Below are positions 1-9,292 of a stretch of 64,000 nucleotides of DNA, one piece after another. The translations under genes were made by a program, and so were the position numbers. Where the stretch lies: positions 496,001 to 560,000 of the forward strand of contig JAHRBC010000005.1 in assembly GCA_022702545.1 (NCBI GenBank), written 5' to 3'. Source of the DNA: Phycomyces nitens. Its lineage: Eukaryota > Mucoromycota > Mucoromycetes > Mucorales > Phycomycetaceae. The notes under the pieces are model-generated. The model was not told the origin of the DNA, ran no database searches, and saw only the letters and a program-made list of their open reading frames with translations. Within the stretch, counting starts at the first letter, position 1. Every line of letters starts with the position of its first letter.

Positions 1-40
1 AAAGTTGAATCCCAAAATGTAAACTCAGAGGAGAGAGAAT

Positions 41-133
41 ATGAAGATTGTTGAAAATAAAATAAAAAAGATATAAAAAATACTAGAAAAAACAATTCCA
101 ATTTCGTTCCATGACCTATTATACTTGAGCGTA
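41..133. mobile_element. Tc1-type element end (solo terminal fragment)
   Basis: Read on the minus strand, this stretch repeats the outer about 90 nt of the Tc1-type element at 7531-8886, including the terminal motif with AAGTATAATAGGTCATGGA. Similarity stops near position 41, after CAACAATCTTCAT. Only one end of the element is visible, so it is either a solo remnant or the edge of an element continuing outside the window. It sits at the same place relative to protease copy A as the full relic does relative to copy B. Confidence 0.6.
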
Positions 134-379
134 TATTTGCAGGCCAGGTTATTACAATGACAATAGGCATTCACCAGTAATATACACTATAGCTTAGTGA
201 CATTAGATACAGAATATTTATGTTGTCTGTTGACTAGGTAAATGATCCTTGATATAAACTAACAAATGTTTTGAGCTTGCTATTTCAGATAGTTTCTAGT
301 GTGTAAAATATATGCTTTCCAGTGTAAAGAGTGTCAATTTATTAGAGTTTATTATAAAAGAATCAGTTTTTTTATATAT

Positions 380-1792
380 CTAATATACAGTGACATTATC
401 GCCAATTGTGCTTGCAAAACCAATACGTTTTTGGCCAATATCATGAACAACATAAAGGAATCTAAGGATATTACTTCCAACAATATACTCTAAATAAATG
501 TATTCCGCAGGTGTAAGGGAAGAAGATGCTATAGCAAAGTAACAACGATCGGTCTCGTCAATCAGGCCTCCATTGTATGTGTATAAAAGATCTTGAAAAG
601 GAATGCTAATCGTAATTGAGCTTGATGTGTTGCTGAAATCAGCCAAATTGAGCTGGATACTTGCATCAAGATGTCTAGAGCTACAGTTCAACCCGAATAC
701 ATTATGTGCATCATCGAATATGTATCCATTTGGACCTACGACCGAAGATAAAATATTTTCAACCACTTTACGAGGGAAAAATGATATGGATGTGCCGATA
801 TCAAATGTAACGAATTTCTGCTTGGGTATTCCTACGTCAATAGTTGCGCCATTATTCTGAAAAGTTATGCTACTGATATTGCTTCCCCAAAAGAAATAAT
901 TGTCATAGGCACTAGCGAGATCACCAGTATTATGATGCTCTGCATTGAACATCACCGGGGTTACGTTGGAATACAGCAGGCTTCCTGTGTACTGTGTAGA
1001 GTCTATGCCGCCGAGTATTATTTCTCCAGAGTTGGTCATTGTGTTGGGATTTCCGGTACGGATAGAGAATATTGGTTCTGAAATCAATTTCTGATCAATC
1101 ATATTAAATATGAGCCCTCCATAGCCAGTTCCATCTCCTTTGCTATTGTTGAATCGTGATAAACTGGGAAAGGACATTCCAAGTATTCCTTCGTATGCAA
1201 AATCTTCGTACTTGACTGCATCTGGGCTTGTGTTGAGTATTGGGATAGTTTTATTGTGGTAGTTTGAAAATCCAGCCAAACCAACTGGCTGATTCTTTAC
1301 AGAGACACCTCCAAAAGACACCTTGTCGGTTCCATAGGTGCCACTGACATTTCCGCTTCCGTATGGAATGGTAAAATTCTGCTCGGTTGGTGTGTAGGTC
1401 AAAGACTTTTTCTCGTCAAACTTGGAATCTGGACAGATATTTTATGGGCATTTGGTAGATGGAATCCATATATCTGTACTATATAATTACCTCATGTTAG
1501 TGTATGTGTCACTTTAATGATATTAGTTTTCTTACCTTCCCGTATCAAGTGCCAATGAGAACCTTTGTGGTGGAGTGCCAACATCCAGGTAAGTAAAGTA
1601 ATATGAAATCCAAACACTGAATATGTCTGCTTGAACAGTGCCTGGCTCGTCTCTCTTGCTAATACCATTTGATAAGCGTGTTTTGCGGGTCAGTGGCAAG
1701 CATATTATTCTTGGACTAGGATCTCCAATTGGTATAGCCTCTGTAAATACGATAGCAATCAAAAGGACGAGAGCTAATAATATAAGCTTCAT
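380..1792 (-). pseudogene. Broken pepsin-like aspartic protease, copy A
   Basis: Two exons: complement 1536-1792 (signal peptide starting MKLILLALV, propeptide, first DTG) and complement 380-1478, joined by a GT-AG intron that splits the Ser codon after DTG. The reading frame is maintained, but just after the WIPSTKCP segment a TAA occurs (complement 1442-1444) where the intact copy B has TCA. The second active-site motif reads FDIGTS instead of FDTGTS, so the Thr next to the catalytic Asp is Ile. A few residues are also missing after VGLAG relative to copy B. Without the stop it would encode a secreted family A1 protease of about 450 residues. The two independent lesions argue for a dead copy. 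A sequencing error could explain one of them but hardly both. Confidence 0.85.
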
Positions 1793-2463
1793 AAGAATAA
1801 GAATGCCAGAATGATCGAAAATATTGGAAGTATCCAATGATCAAGGTCTTCTTATAGATGTAGATATTTACGCATTACAGTGCAACATGGTCAGTTTTAT
1901 TGTATACCATAATAGTTACTAATCTTCAGTCTACAGAAAGTCTGTGAGCCGGGAGCCGTAGTAGTTATACATAGTTCGTATAGCTAAACTTTAGTTGTTG
2001 TTTGATTGACTAAAGAAAAACGGAATATTTCCAACTAAAGGTATACTTAAAAAAGCATAACACACGATGAAGAAATATTTCTGGTTATATACTTTTGTAC
2101 TGTCAGTAAACCCAAACTAATTAAAGATATCTATTTTTCCAGTGATATTTAATAACCATAATATCCTGAAATGGAGCCAGGAACTGGGTCTTGAAAACAG
2201 AAATTAGCTATTAATAGTCTTTTCAACCGTTTCATTCATTTCAGAGCTCTATATTTTTGTTATATTGACAGATTATTTAAACGTCTTACAAGAGCCATTT
2301 CAAGAGAATATTTTTATAGGCCTCATTCTCTCGTACACGCCAAACTATCTTTTTTTCTAAAAAAAACTCATTATAAAGATTATCCACACCGGTTTCACAG
2401 CTAAAGAATTGTTTGGAGTAGATAAATATCCTACGAATACAAATCCCCATAATAAGAAATAGT

Positions 2464-3210
2464 ATGAGTACCCCTGAGGGATCGAACTCACAGGGCAGTA
2501 CTGTCAACCCGTGGCAGGTCCAACGACCAGCAATCCGTGCACAGAACACAGCATCCCGTCCTAAAAACAAATATCTTTATATCTTTACTGCACCTGGTTT
2601 TGACCAGAATCTGTCCATGGATCCAGCATCTGCTGCTTGGGTCAGCACCATCCATTCGTTAAGCATTTTGTTCAATCTCGGCAAACTTGTTCCTGCCAGC
2701 GCAGTAGATGATGTCCTTTCTGAACACATTGGCCAGATGAGCTCTTTAACATTGTGTTACACTCGCTCAAAGGACCTTTTGGTAGAGGCCCTTTTCATCG
2801 AACCTGCCACCCGGGTGGAAGCCACCTCCGACGGCCTGGTGTATCAGAATACAAGAATCGTCGCCTCTCCAAGTTTGTTTTCTCATAGTTATATTGTGAA
2901 GGTTGACATGTATCGCATCAGCGCATACGATCTCAAAACTGCTCTTCTTGGGCAAGTTGAAGAGGCTTTCCAGTCGTATGGAAAGGTTGTCCAATTGCGT
3001 GCCTACGTCTCCCACTGTTGAACTTTCCGTAGTGAAGCTACCGTCCTTCTGGACACATCTGGGTTAGACACACCCAAACCCCTTCCCAGCCGCCTTCATT
3101 TGGAAGGAACTATCTCCTGCGCAGTGGAGCTGCGTTACAAAGATATTCCTCCCGTGTGTGTGTATTGCCGTGAGGAAGGTCACTTCCTGCGTGCATGTAC
3201 AGTCCCGTAG
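2464..3210 (+). pseudogene. LINE-like ORF1/gag remnant with zinc knuckle
   Basis: An open frame of 185 codons starts at ATG 2464 and ends at TGA 3019-3021. The same frame then continues open to TAG 3208-3210. The C-terminal part contains a CCHC zinc knuckle of the form C-x2-C-x4-H-x4-C (CVYCREEGHFLRAC) typical of retroelement nucleic-acid-binding proteins. The upstream part resembles the gag-like first ORF of fungal non-LTR retrotransposons. The internal TGA probably replaced a Trp codon (inference). No reverse transcriptase frame is visible downstream, so this is an isolated fragment. It begins at the edge of duplication unit A. Confidence 0.6.
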
Positions 3211-3358
3211 GTTGGCTAATGGCACAAATTCGACTCCCGCCAAATAAAAATATACTTCTCTATGCTATCATCCCTGTTTTCTTACTTTCTACTATAATAA
3301 CATAGTATCAAAATTTACTGACTTAAAGAGTGAAGTATGATGTTTATAAATTATAGTA

Positions 3359-4407
3359 TCAAAGACTTTTTAATATTTTGTGTGCATGCAGTCGATTTGG
3401 CATATATTTACAATGTGCTGCACACACTTCAACTGGTAATTTATACCATTCTTCTTTCAAGACTTGCTTCAATTCTTTTAGGTCCTTGGGCTGTGGTCTT
3501 CTGGCCCTCGCTATGCTTCCAAGGTAAGCTCAGATATGCTCAATCGGGCTGAGATCTGGGCTGTACGCAGGCCACTTCATCACCTTCAGATCTGCATTCT
3601 TTTGGTACTATCTCACCATTTTGCTTCGATGACATGAAGCATTGTCTTGCTGAAAGATAAAAAAAAGTCGTCGTGCTCATACTCCAAATTGTTTTTGAAT
3701 GGAATTAAGGTGTTTTGGAGTATATTCTTATACCCCCATTGCTCCAGATTACTGTTTATGATTTCCATTGGCTCAACAACACCAGACCAAACGCATCTCC
3801 AGACCATCACATATCCTCCACCATCTTGGATTCTGGGAGGTACACAATCTATGCTGTACTTCTCTGACCAAAGACGCCAGACTCGTACGTTCTTGCGCAT
3901 TGGGAGCAGCATGAACGTCGATTCGTCGCTCCAAATCACCCAATCCCAGCGTTGATTGACCTCTTTAGCATGCTGAGCAAAGGCAAGGGGGTTTCTGCAA
4001 TGATACTCAGTGATCCACGGATTGTATACAGCTATACAACAATTCATATGAAGAGTCTTGATAGCAGCACGCATCGTATCCTTGCAAACATATCTTCCCA
4101 GATTCACACCCGTTATGTTGATCAGCATATCCAAACTGGCCGCTCGATTTTTTTTATCTCTGCGCAAAACACGCAAATCTCGTTCGCCAAATATCCTTGA
4201 GGGTCCCTTGTGCCTGTGTATAACTATCGTTTCGGTCTCTCTGTATCTTTGCATTGTATTGTATACAGTAAGGCGTGCTACATTATATCGCTTACAAATG
4301 GTTGACACATTTTCTCTTGCTTCAAAAGCACCAATAATCATTCCTCTGACTTCAATTGGGACCTCCTTTCGCTTGGAAATATTGTTAGAAATGTTTACTA
4401 AAGACAT
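3359..4407 (-). pseudogene. Tc1/mariner-type transposase relic
   Basis: The main frame (start about complement 4407, MSLVNISNN) has the Tc1 layout: an N-terminal helix-turn-helix (VRGMIIGAF to ICKRYNVARLTVYNT) followed by the first catalytic Asp in VIWSDESTF. Downstream the frame is lost at an A8 run (3659-3666 on the plus strand). The second Asp motif QDNASCH and the third acidic motif SPDLSPIEH are read in a shifted frame. That frame is interrupted by a TGA (complement 3530-3532) where a Trp is expected. The element is therefore inactive. A possible terminal repeat lies near 4500-4531 (GAAATCGACCCCTCTGTA), but no matching left end was found. Confidence 0.8.
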
Positions 4408-4599
4408 GGATAGAATCGAATTAAAAATAAAAGGTTGTAGAAAAGAAAACAAACAGAGATGTACATATTTTATTTAAAAAAGACTCGGGATTTCAAAGTT
4501 GTGCCATCTCGAAATCGACCCCTCTGTATTCTGTTTGCAAAATATATAAATATTTATTTGGCATCTTCTAAGTGTATTATAATGTAAGATGGTTACGCT

Positions 4600-4870
4600 T
4601 GTTTATAAGAATAAGTATGAAAATAATAGAATACAAAGTCTAGATTATTTATTACTCGGTTGATTGTGGTAAGTATATTCTAATGAATGGTTTTGACATG
4701 AAACAGTAATTCGCCCAACTATTCCCGAAATATCTGTATATTTTTGGGATTATCAAAAATAAATTTACATCAAAGCATGCATTGAAAGGAACATGTCTTA
4801 ATAAAACTTTTTAATACATATCTGTCATGTAACTATCTTGCAGATAATTGGAACCGTATAAATATCTAAT
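4600..4870 (+). repeat. Dispersed repeat, partner of 23340-23590
   Basis: This stretch, including GATTATTTATTACTCGGTTG, matches the reverse complement of about 23340-23590 over roughly 250 nt with scattered differences. It lies upstream of protease B, whereas its partner lies downstream of protease C. It therefore does not belong to the protease duplication unit in a simple way. No coding potential was recognised. Confidence 0.6.
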
Positions 4871-5476
4871 AAGTTTACTTTTCAAACAATTTGTATAGCA
4901 CAAAGTCTTATAAATAATAACCTTTCTGATAAGTTTATTTTTAGAAAAAAGAAAGTTTGGCGTGTACCAGGGAATGAGGCCTATACAAATATTCTCTTGA
5001 CATGACTCTTGTAGAAAGTATAAATAATCTGTCAATATATCAAAAACATAAACCTTTGAAATGAATTAAAAGGCTGGAAAGATTATTGCCAACTAATTTC
5101 TATTCACAAGATTCAGTTCCTGGCTTCATTTCAGGGAATTATGGCTATTGAATATCGCTGGAAAAATAGATATCTTTAATTATTTTGGGTATACTGACAG
5201 GACAAAAGTATATTCAATCAAGATTTATAAATGACTACAAAAGTATATAACCAGAAATATTTCTTCAGCATGTGTTACCTTGATTTAATACCTTTAGTTG
5301 GAAATATTCCGTTTTTCTTTAGTCAATCAATCAACAACCAAAGTTTAGCTATACGAACTATGTATAACCACTACGGCCCCCCGGTTCACAGACTTTCTGT
5401 AGACTGAAGATTAGTAACTATTATGGTATACAATAAAACTGGCTTTGTTACACTGTAATGTGTAAATATCTACATG

Positions 5477-5482
5477 TATAAG
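5477..5482 (+). promoter_or_regulatory. TATA-like element of protease B
   Basis: TATAAG lies about 60 nt upstream of the start codon. The same block is preserved at the equivalent place in copy A; copy C has a closely related sequence. Conservation in otherwise non-coding flank supports a promoter role, but no transcript data are available. Confidence 0.35.
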
Positions 5483-5540
5483 AAGACCTTGATCATTGGA
5501 TATTTCCAATATTTTCAATTATTCTCGCATTCTTATTCTT

Positions 5541-6974
5541 ATGAAGCTTATATTATTAGCTCTCGTCTTTTTGATTGCTATCGTATTTACAGAGGCTATA
5601 CCAATTGGAGATCCTAGTCCAGGAATAATACGCTTGCCACTGACCCGCAAAACACGCTTATCAAATGGTATTAACAAGAGAGGCGAGCCAGGCACTTTTC
5701 AAGCAGACATATTCAGTGTTCTGGGTGCACTGTACTTTGTTCACCTGGATATTGGCACTCCACCACAAAGGTTCTCATTGGCACTTGATACTGGAAGGTA
5801 AGAGAACTAATGTCATTAAAATGACACATACACTAACATGAGGTAATTATGTAGTACCGATATCTGGATTCCATCTCGCAAGTGCCCCTCAAATATCTGT
5901 CTAGATGCCAAGTTTGATGAGAAAAAGTCTTTGACCTACACAGCAACCGACCAGAATTCTACCATTGGATACGGAAGTGGAAATGTCAGTGTCACATATG
6001 GAACCGACAAGGTGTCTTTTGGAGGTGTCTCTGTTAAGAATCAACCATTTGGATTGGCTTCTGTGGTTAGTTTGGATGGATTTTCAGGACTATACAATGA
6101 AACTATTCCAAGACTCGACCCAAGCCCAGATGCAGTCAAGTATGAAGATGTTGAATTCGACGGAATACTTGGATTGGCCTTTCCCAGTTTATCAAAATTC
6201 AACAATAGCAATGAAGATGGAACTGGCTATGGAGCGCTCATATTTAATATGATTGATCAGAAATTGATTGCAGAACCAATATTCTCTGTCCGTCTTGGAA
6301 ATCCCAACACAATGACCAATTCTGGAGAAGTACTTCTTGGTGGCATAGATTCTACACAATACACTGGAAAACTGCTGTATTCCAGTTTAGCCCCAATGAA
6401 CTACTCTAGGAATCCCCGCCCTAATACTGGTGATCTCGCTAGCGTCTATATCAATTGTTTCTATTGGGTTAGCCTTGCCCGTAGCATAACTATTCAAAAT
6501 AATGGCGCGACAATTGATGCAGGAATATCCAAGGATGGAGTCTTAATGTTTGATACCGGTACAAGTTTATCATATTTCCCTCGTAAAGTGGTTGAAAACA
6601 TTTTATACTCGGTCGTAGGTCCAAATGGATACATATTTGATGATAAAAATAGTGCATTCGCGTTGAACTGTAGCTCTAGACATCTTGATGCAAGTATCCA
6701 GCTCAATTTGGCTGATTTCAGCAACACTTCAGGTTCAATTACGATCAGCATTCCTTTTCGAGATCTTTTATATCCAAACGATGGAAGCCCGATTGAAGAA
6801 TCCTCTGTTTGTATATTTGGTATATTGGCTCATCCACCTCTAATAGTGCGAGACAATGTTATACAGTACATTATTGGAGATACTATACTTAAACTCCTTT
6901 ATGTTGTTCATGATATTGGCCAAAAACGTATTGGCTTTGCAAACGCAATTGACAATAACGTCACTGTATACTAG
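5541..6974 (+). CDS. Secreted pepsin-like aspartic protease, copy B (intact)
   Basis: Exons 5541-5797 and 5855-6974 give about 458 residues. The 57-nt GT-AG intron splits the Ser codon of the first active-site motif DTGS. The start MKLILLALVFLIAIVF is a signal peptide; upstream in-frame codons lack an ATG. A propeptide follows with a KR pair (near residue 47) suitable for Kex2-type cleavage. Both catalytic aspartates are present: DTGSTDIW and FDTGTSLSYFP. The family (A1, rhizopuspepsin/yapsin-like) hydrolyses proteins at acidic pH outside the cell. The end GQKRIGFANAI is the usual C-terminal A1 motif. No GPI signal is seen. It is the closest relative of copies A and C in this window. Confidence 0.93.
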
Positions 6975-7038
6975 ATAGAAAACTAATACTTTTATAAATT
7001 CTAATAATTTGGCACTCTTTACACTGGAAAGCATATAT

Positions 7039-7362
7039 TAGGCCTGGTCAACTGTAAAATACTGCGCTTTGTTCAATTTTTTTGGTTAGCCAATGATAGT
7101 ATGATAGCATTGCCAATTGTGAGCGCAAAAGCAGTGGTTAACTACCTTCTATCGCACATTGGAACCTATCAAATTTTTGTTTTTGCATGGATAACCTATT
7201 AGAAAGAAATAATTTTTTTCTTGCATGATTTGAACAGGATTTTTCATGTTCAAATTTTTACGTTTTGTTCAAATATTTTTTTGAGACTTTTTAACGAACA
7301 TATCCAATGATGCTTATTAAAAAATTGAACAAAGCGCGATATTTTACGGTTGACCAGGCCTA
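7039..7362. mobile_element. MITE with about 42-nt terminal inverted repeats
   Basis: The left end GGCCTGGTCAACTGTAAAAT is mirrored at the right end by GGCCTGGTCAACCGTAAAAT in reverse complement. The repeat extends to about 42 nt with three mismatches. The 320-nt core has no coding potential. The equivalent sites in copies A and C are uninterrupted (GCATATATTTTACACAC), giving an exact empty site. TA flanks both sides, consistent with a TA target-site duplication as in Tc1/mariner-related MITEs. Confidence 0.85.
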
Positions 7363-7530
7363 TTTTACACACTAGAAACTATCTGATATAGCAAGCTCAA
7401 AACATTAGAGCAAGGATCATTTACCTAGTCAACAGACAGCATAAATATTTTTCATCTAATTCCACTAGACTATAGTGTATATTACTGGTGAATGTCTATT
7501 GTCATTGCAATGATCTGGTCTGCAAATATA

Positions 7531-8886
7531 CGCTCAAGTATAATAGGTCATGGAGCGAAATTGGAATTGCTTTTTCTAGTACTTTTTATATGACTTCTTT
7601 TTCTTTTCAACAATCTTCATAATAAAATACCATCAAAATAAGTCCAAACATTGTGAAAATATAGTTTTATATATTTTTGATACAAATAGTAACAAAAAAG
7701 AGTTTCTAGTATTTGGTTGCTCTGCCTTTTTTTTCAATGACTTTTTGGACTCGATTTGATGCAGTGGCTACCAAAGTTTTCAAAACCTAAAGGGGTATCT
7801 CTAACCATGTTTTGTGGATGATTGCCTCGAGCTCATCCACATTGATTATCTTTTCTCAATTGTTATGAAGTTTCTACGCAAGATGAACCCAGATATGCTC
7901 AATAGGGTTGAGATATGGGCTCTGTGCAGGCCAAAAGTCAAGCTACTCAAGAGACACCTCTCTTTCTTATATCATGTAGCATAAGCACCAGTATGGCATG
8001 GAGCATCATTTTCTTCAAACAAAAACTGGCAGTTTGTATTTCTAGTGAGTTCTTAATATCATGGGAGAAAGTGTTCGGCCAGGCAGTCAACGTACTTGTC
8101 TTGGTCGATGTTTCCCATCAAGGTAACCAAAGGGCCAAGACCCCTTCCCCAGAAACAGCCATAGATCATGACAGAGACATTACCAAACTTGTATGTACTG
8201 ACCATATTATCATCGCCATACCTCTCACCCTTCTTTCTGATAACTTTGAGATTGTCATCATTGATAACAACAAGAAATCTGGACTCATACGACCGGACAA
8301 CTGTCCAGTTAACCTTGTCCTGGCACAATTTTAACCGATTTTCTTTGTGTCTTTCGGTCAGATCAGACTTATGTGCTGGTAAATGAAATCCATAGCAAAT
8401 AAGTTCCATGTTATTAAGAAATGTTACCGATGATATTGATATTCCTATATCCACTAATTTCTGATGCTGGACTACAATCGAAACGAATGGCTCCTTGCGA
8501 AATGAGCAAACCATTACGGCTTGAGTTTGCTTTGTGGCCTTTGGAATGGCTCCCAGGCGTTTAGAGGGCACGGAAATACCTTTATCTCCAAAGGTCTTTA
8601 TGACATTTCCAGTATTACTCTTTGGAATGTCAAGGGATGTCGAAATCTCGGAGTAAGTAGCGTCTCTTTCCAATTGACCTATAATTCGACCCCTTATGAA
8701 CGCATTCAACCCCTGTCTTTTAGAATTTTGGTCACTGATGTGTGTGTGAAAGAGACATATTATGGGCTGCTTTTGTACAAATAAAAGAGTTTGACATCTT
8801 TATAAACAGAAATAAAATAAAGATATGGTAAAATAATAATAGTCTGAAATTGCAATTCCGTCCAATGACCTATTATATTTGAGTGT
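7531..8886 (-). mobile_element. Tc1/mariner-type DNA transposon relic
   Basis: The ends are inverted repeats. The left side reads CGCTCAAGTATAATAGGTCA; the right side, reverse-complemented, reads CACTCAAATATAATAGGTCA. Similarity continues inward for about 45 nt. The length of about 1.35 kb fits a Tc1-type element. TA precedes the left end; the right-hand TA has decayed. The transposase inside is broken (see 7706-8709). The extreme left end also occurs at 41-133. Confidence 0.8.
7706..8709 (-). pseudogene. Tc1-type transposase, degenerate
   Basis: The open part (complement 8059-8709) starts MNAFIRGRIIGQLERDATYSEI, a helix-turn-helix DNA-binding region. The first catalytic position reads VRSYESRF, where the family has WSDESRF, so the Asp is Tyr. 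Beyond the stop the remaining motifs ENDAPCHT and NPIEHIWVHL are found in other frames with several further stops, ending KKGRATKY before TAG at complement 7706-7708. The gene is clearly dead, and older in appearance than the relic at 3359-4407. Confidence 0.8.
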
Positions 8887-8899
8887 TGATATACAAATC

Positions 8900-9193
8900 T
8901 TAAATATCAAAATCTAGAGTAATTCCATTATTAGTTAATTGAATATAAAAGTGGGATATAGAACTGTTCCCGATATTACTGCCAGAAAAAACCCAATAAT
9001 TTATAGTTACTGCAGCAACCCAAGATGCAAATATTCTGAACAATAATATATTATTGTCATTTCTCATGATATATTCTTGATTGCTCAGACTTTGGACAGC
9101 GCCACATCCCAAAACCTGATTTTCGGATTTTCCAAGTCTATAAAACAATACAACCTTTTTGTAGTTCTCGATACTCTTTAAACATTGAACCAT
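8900..9193 (-). pseudogene. Probable aspartic protease fragment
   Basis: This 97-codon frame is not a recognisable complete protein. The segments LFYRLGKSENQ, VLGCGAVQS and TINYWVFSGSNI with TNNGITLDFDI line up in order with the middle of the window's proteases (FSVRLGNPNT, LLGGIDST, NYFFWGSNI, NNGATIDAG). It lacks both active-site motifs and abuts the right end of the Tc1 relic. I infer a remnant of a sixth protease copy. The similarity is weak and was judged by eye. Confidence 0.35.
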
Positions 9194-9292
9194 ATTTATT
9201 GCAATTGGCGTTTTCTTTTTTCTAATATATAGTATATATTATGTAATATATAATATGAATTTACATGTATTAGTTGTATACTATGTGTTTAT

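Larger units (their letters stand above)
41..2375 (-). repeat. Segmental duplication unit, copy A
   Basis: This unit contains a broken aspartic protease plus long non-coding flanks on both sides. It is matched by copy B (about 4880-7580, opposite orientation) and copy C (about 24085-26395, same orientation). Shared flank blocks include the motif around GTATATTTGCAGGCCAG on the 3' side and the block with GAAGAAATATTTCTGGTTAT on the 5' side. Because several hundred bases of intergenic sequence are conserved, the copies arose by DNA duplication rather than retroposition; the protease intron is also retained. Boundaries are estimated by eye. Confidence 0.75.
4880..7580 (+). repeat. Segmental duplication unit, copy B
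   Basis: This inverted partner of units A and C contains intact protease B with conserved upstream and downstream flanks. Its distal 5' end shares the block around ATTATTTATAAGACTTTG (reverse strand) with copy C. Its 3' end runs into a Tc1-type relic at about 7531, as copy A does. It differs from A and C by a MITE at 7039-7362. Boundaries are estimated by eye. Confidence 0.75.

Noticed and set aside
4811..5035. Minus-strand 74-codon frame
   Set aside because: It lies in the conserved non-coding flank of duplication unit B; copies A and C do not preserve the frame.
9200..9292. A further exon giving Mex67 paralog 1 a UBA/TAP-C domain
   Set aside because: A GT lies in the last exon (HAG/GTAACA), but no downstream frame resembles a UBA domain, so the stop at 9293 is kept.
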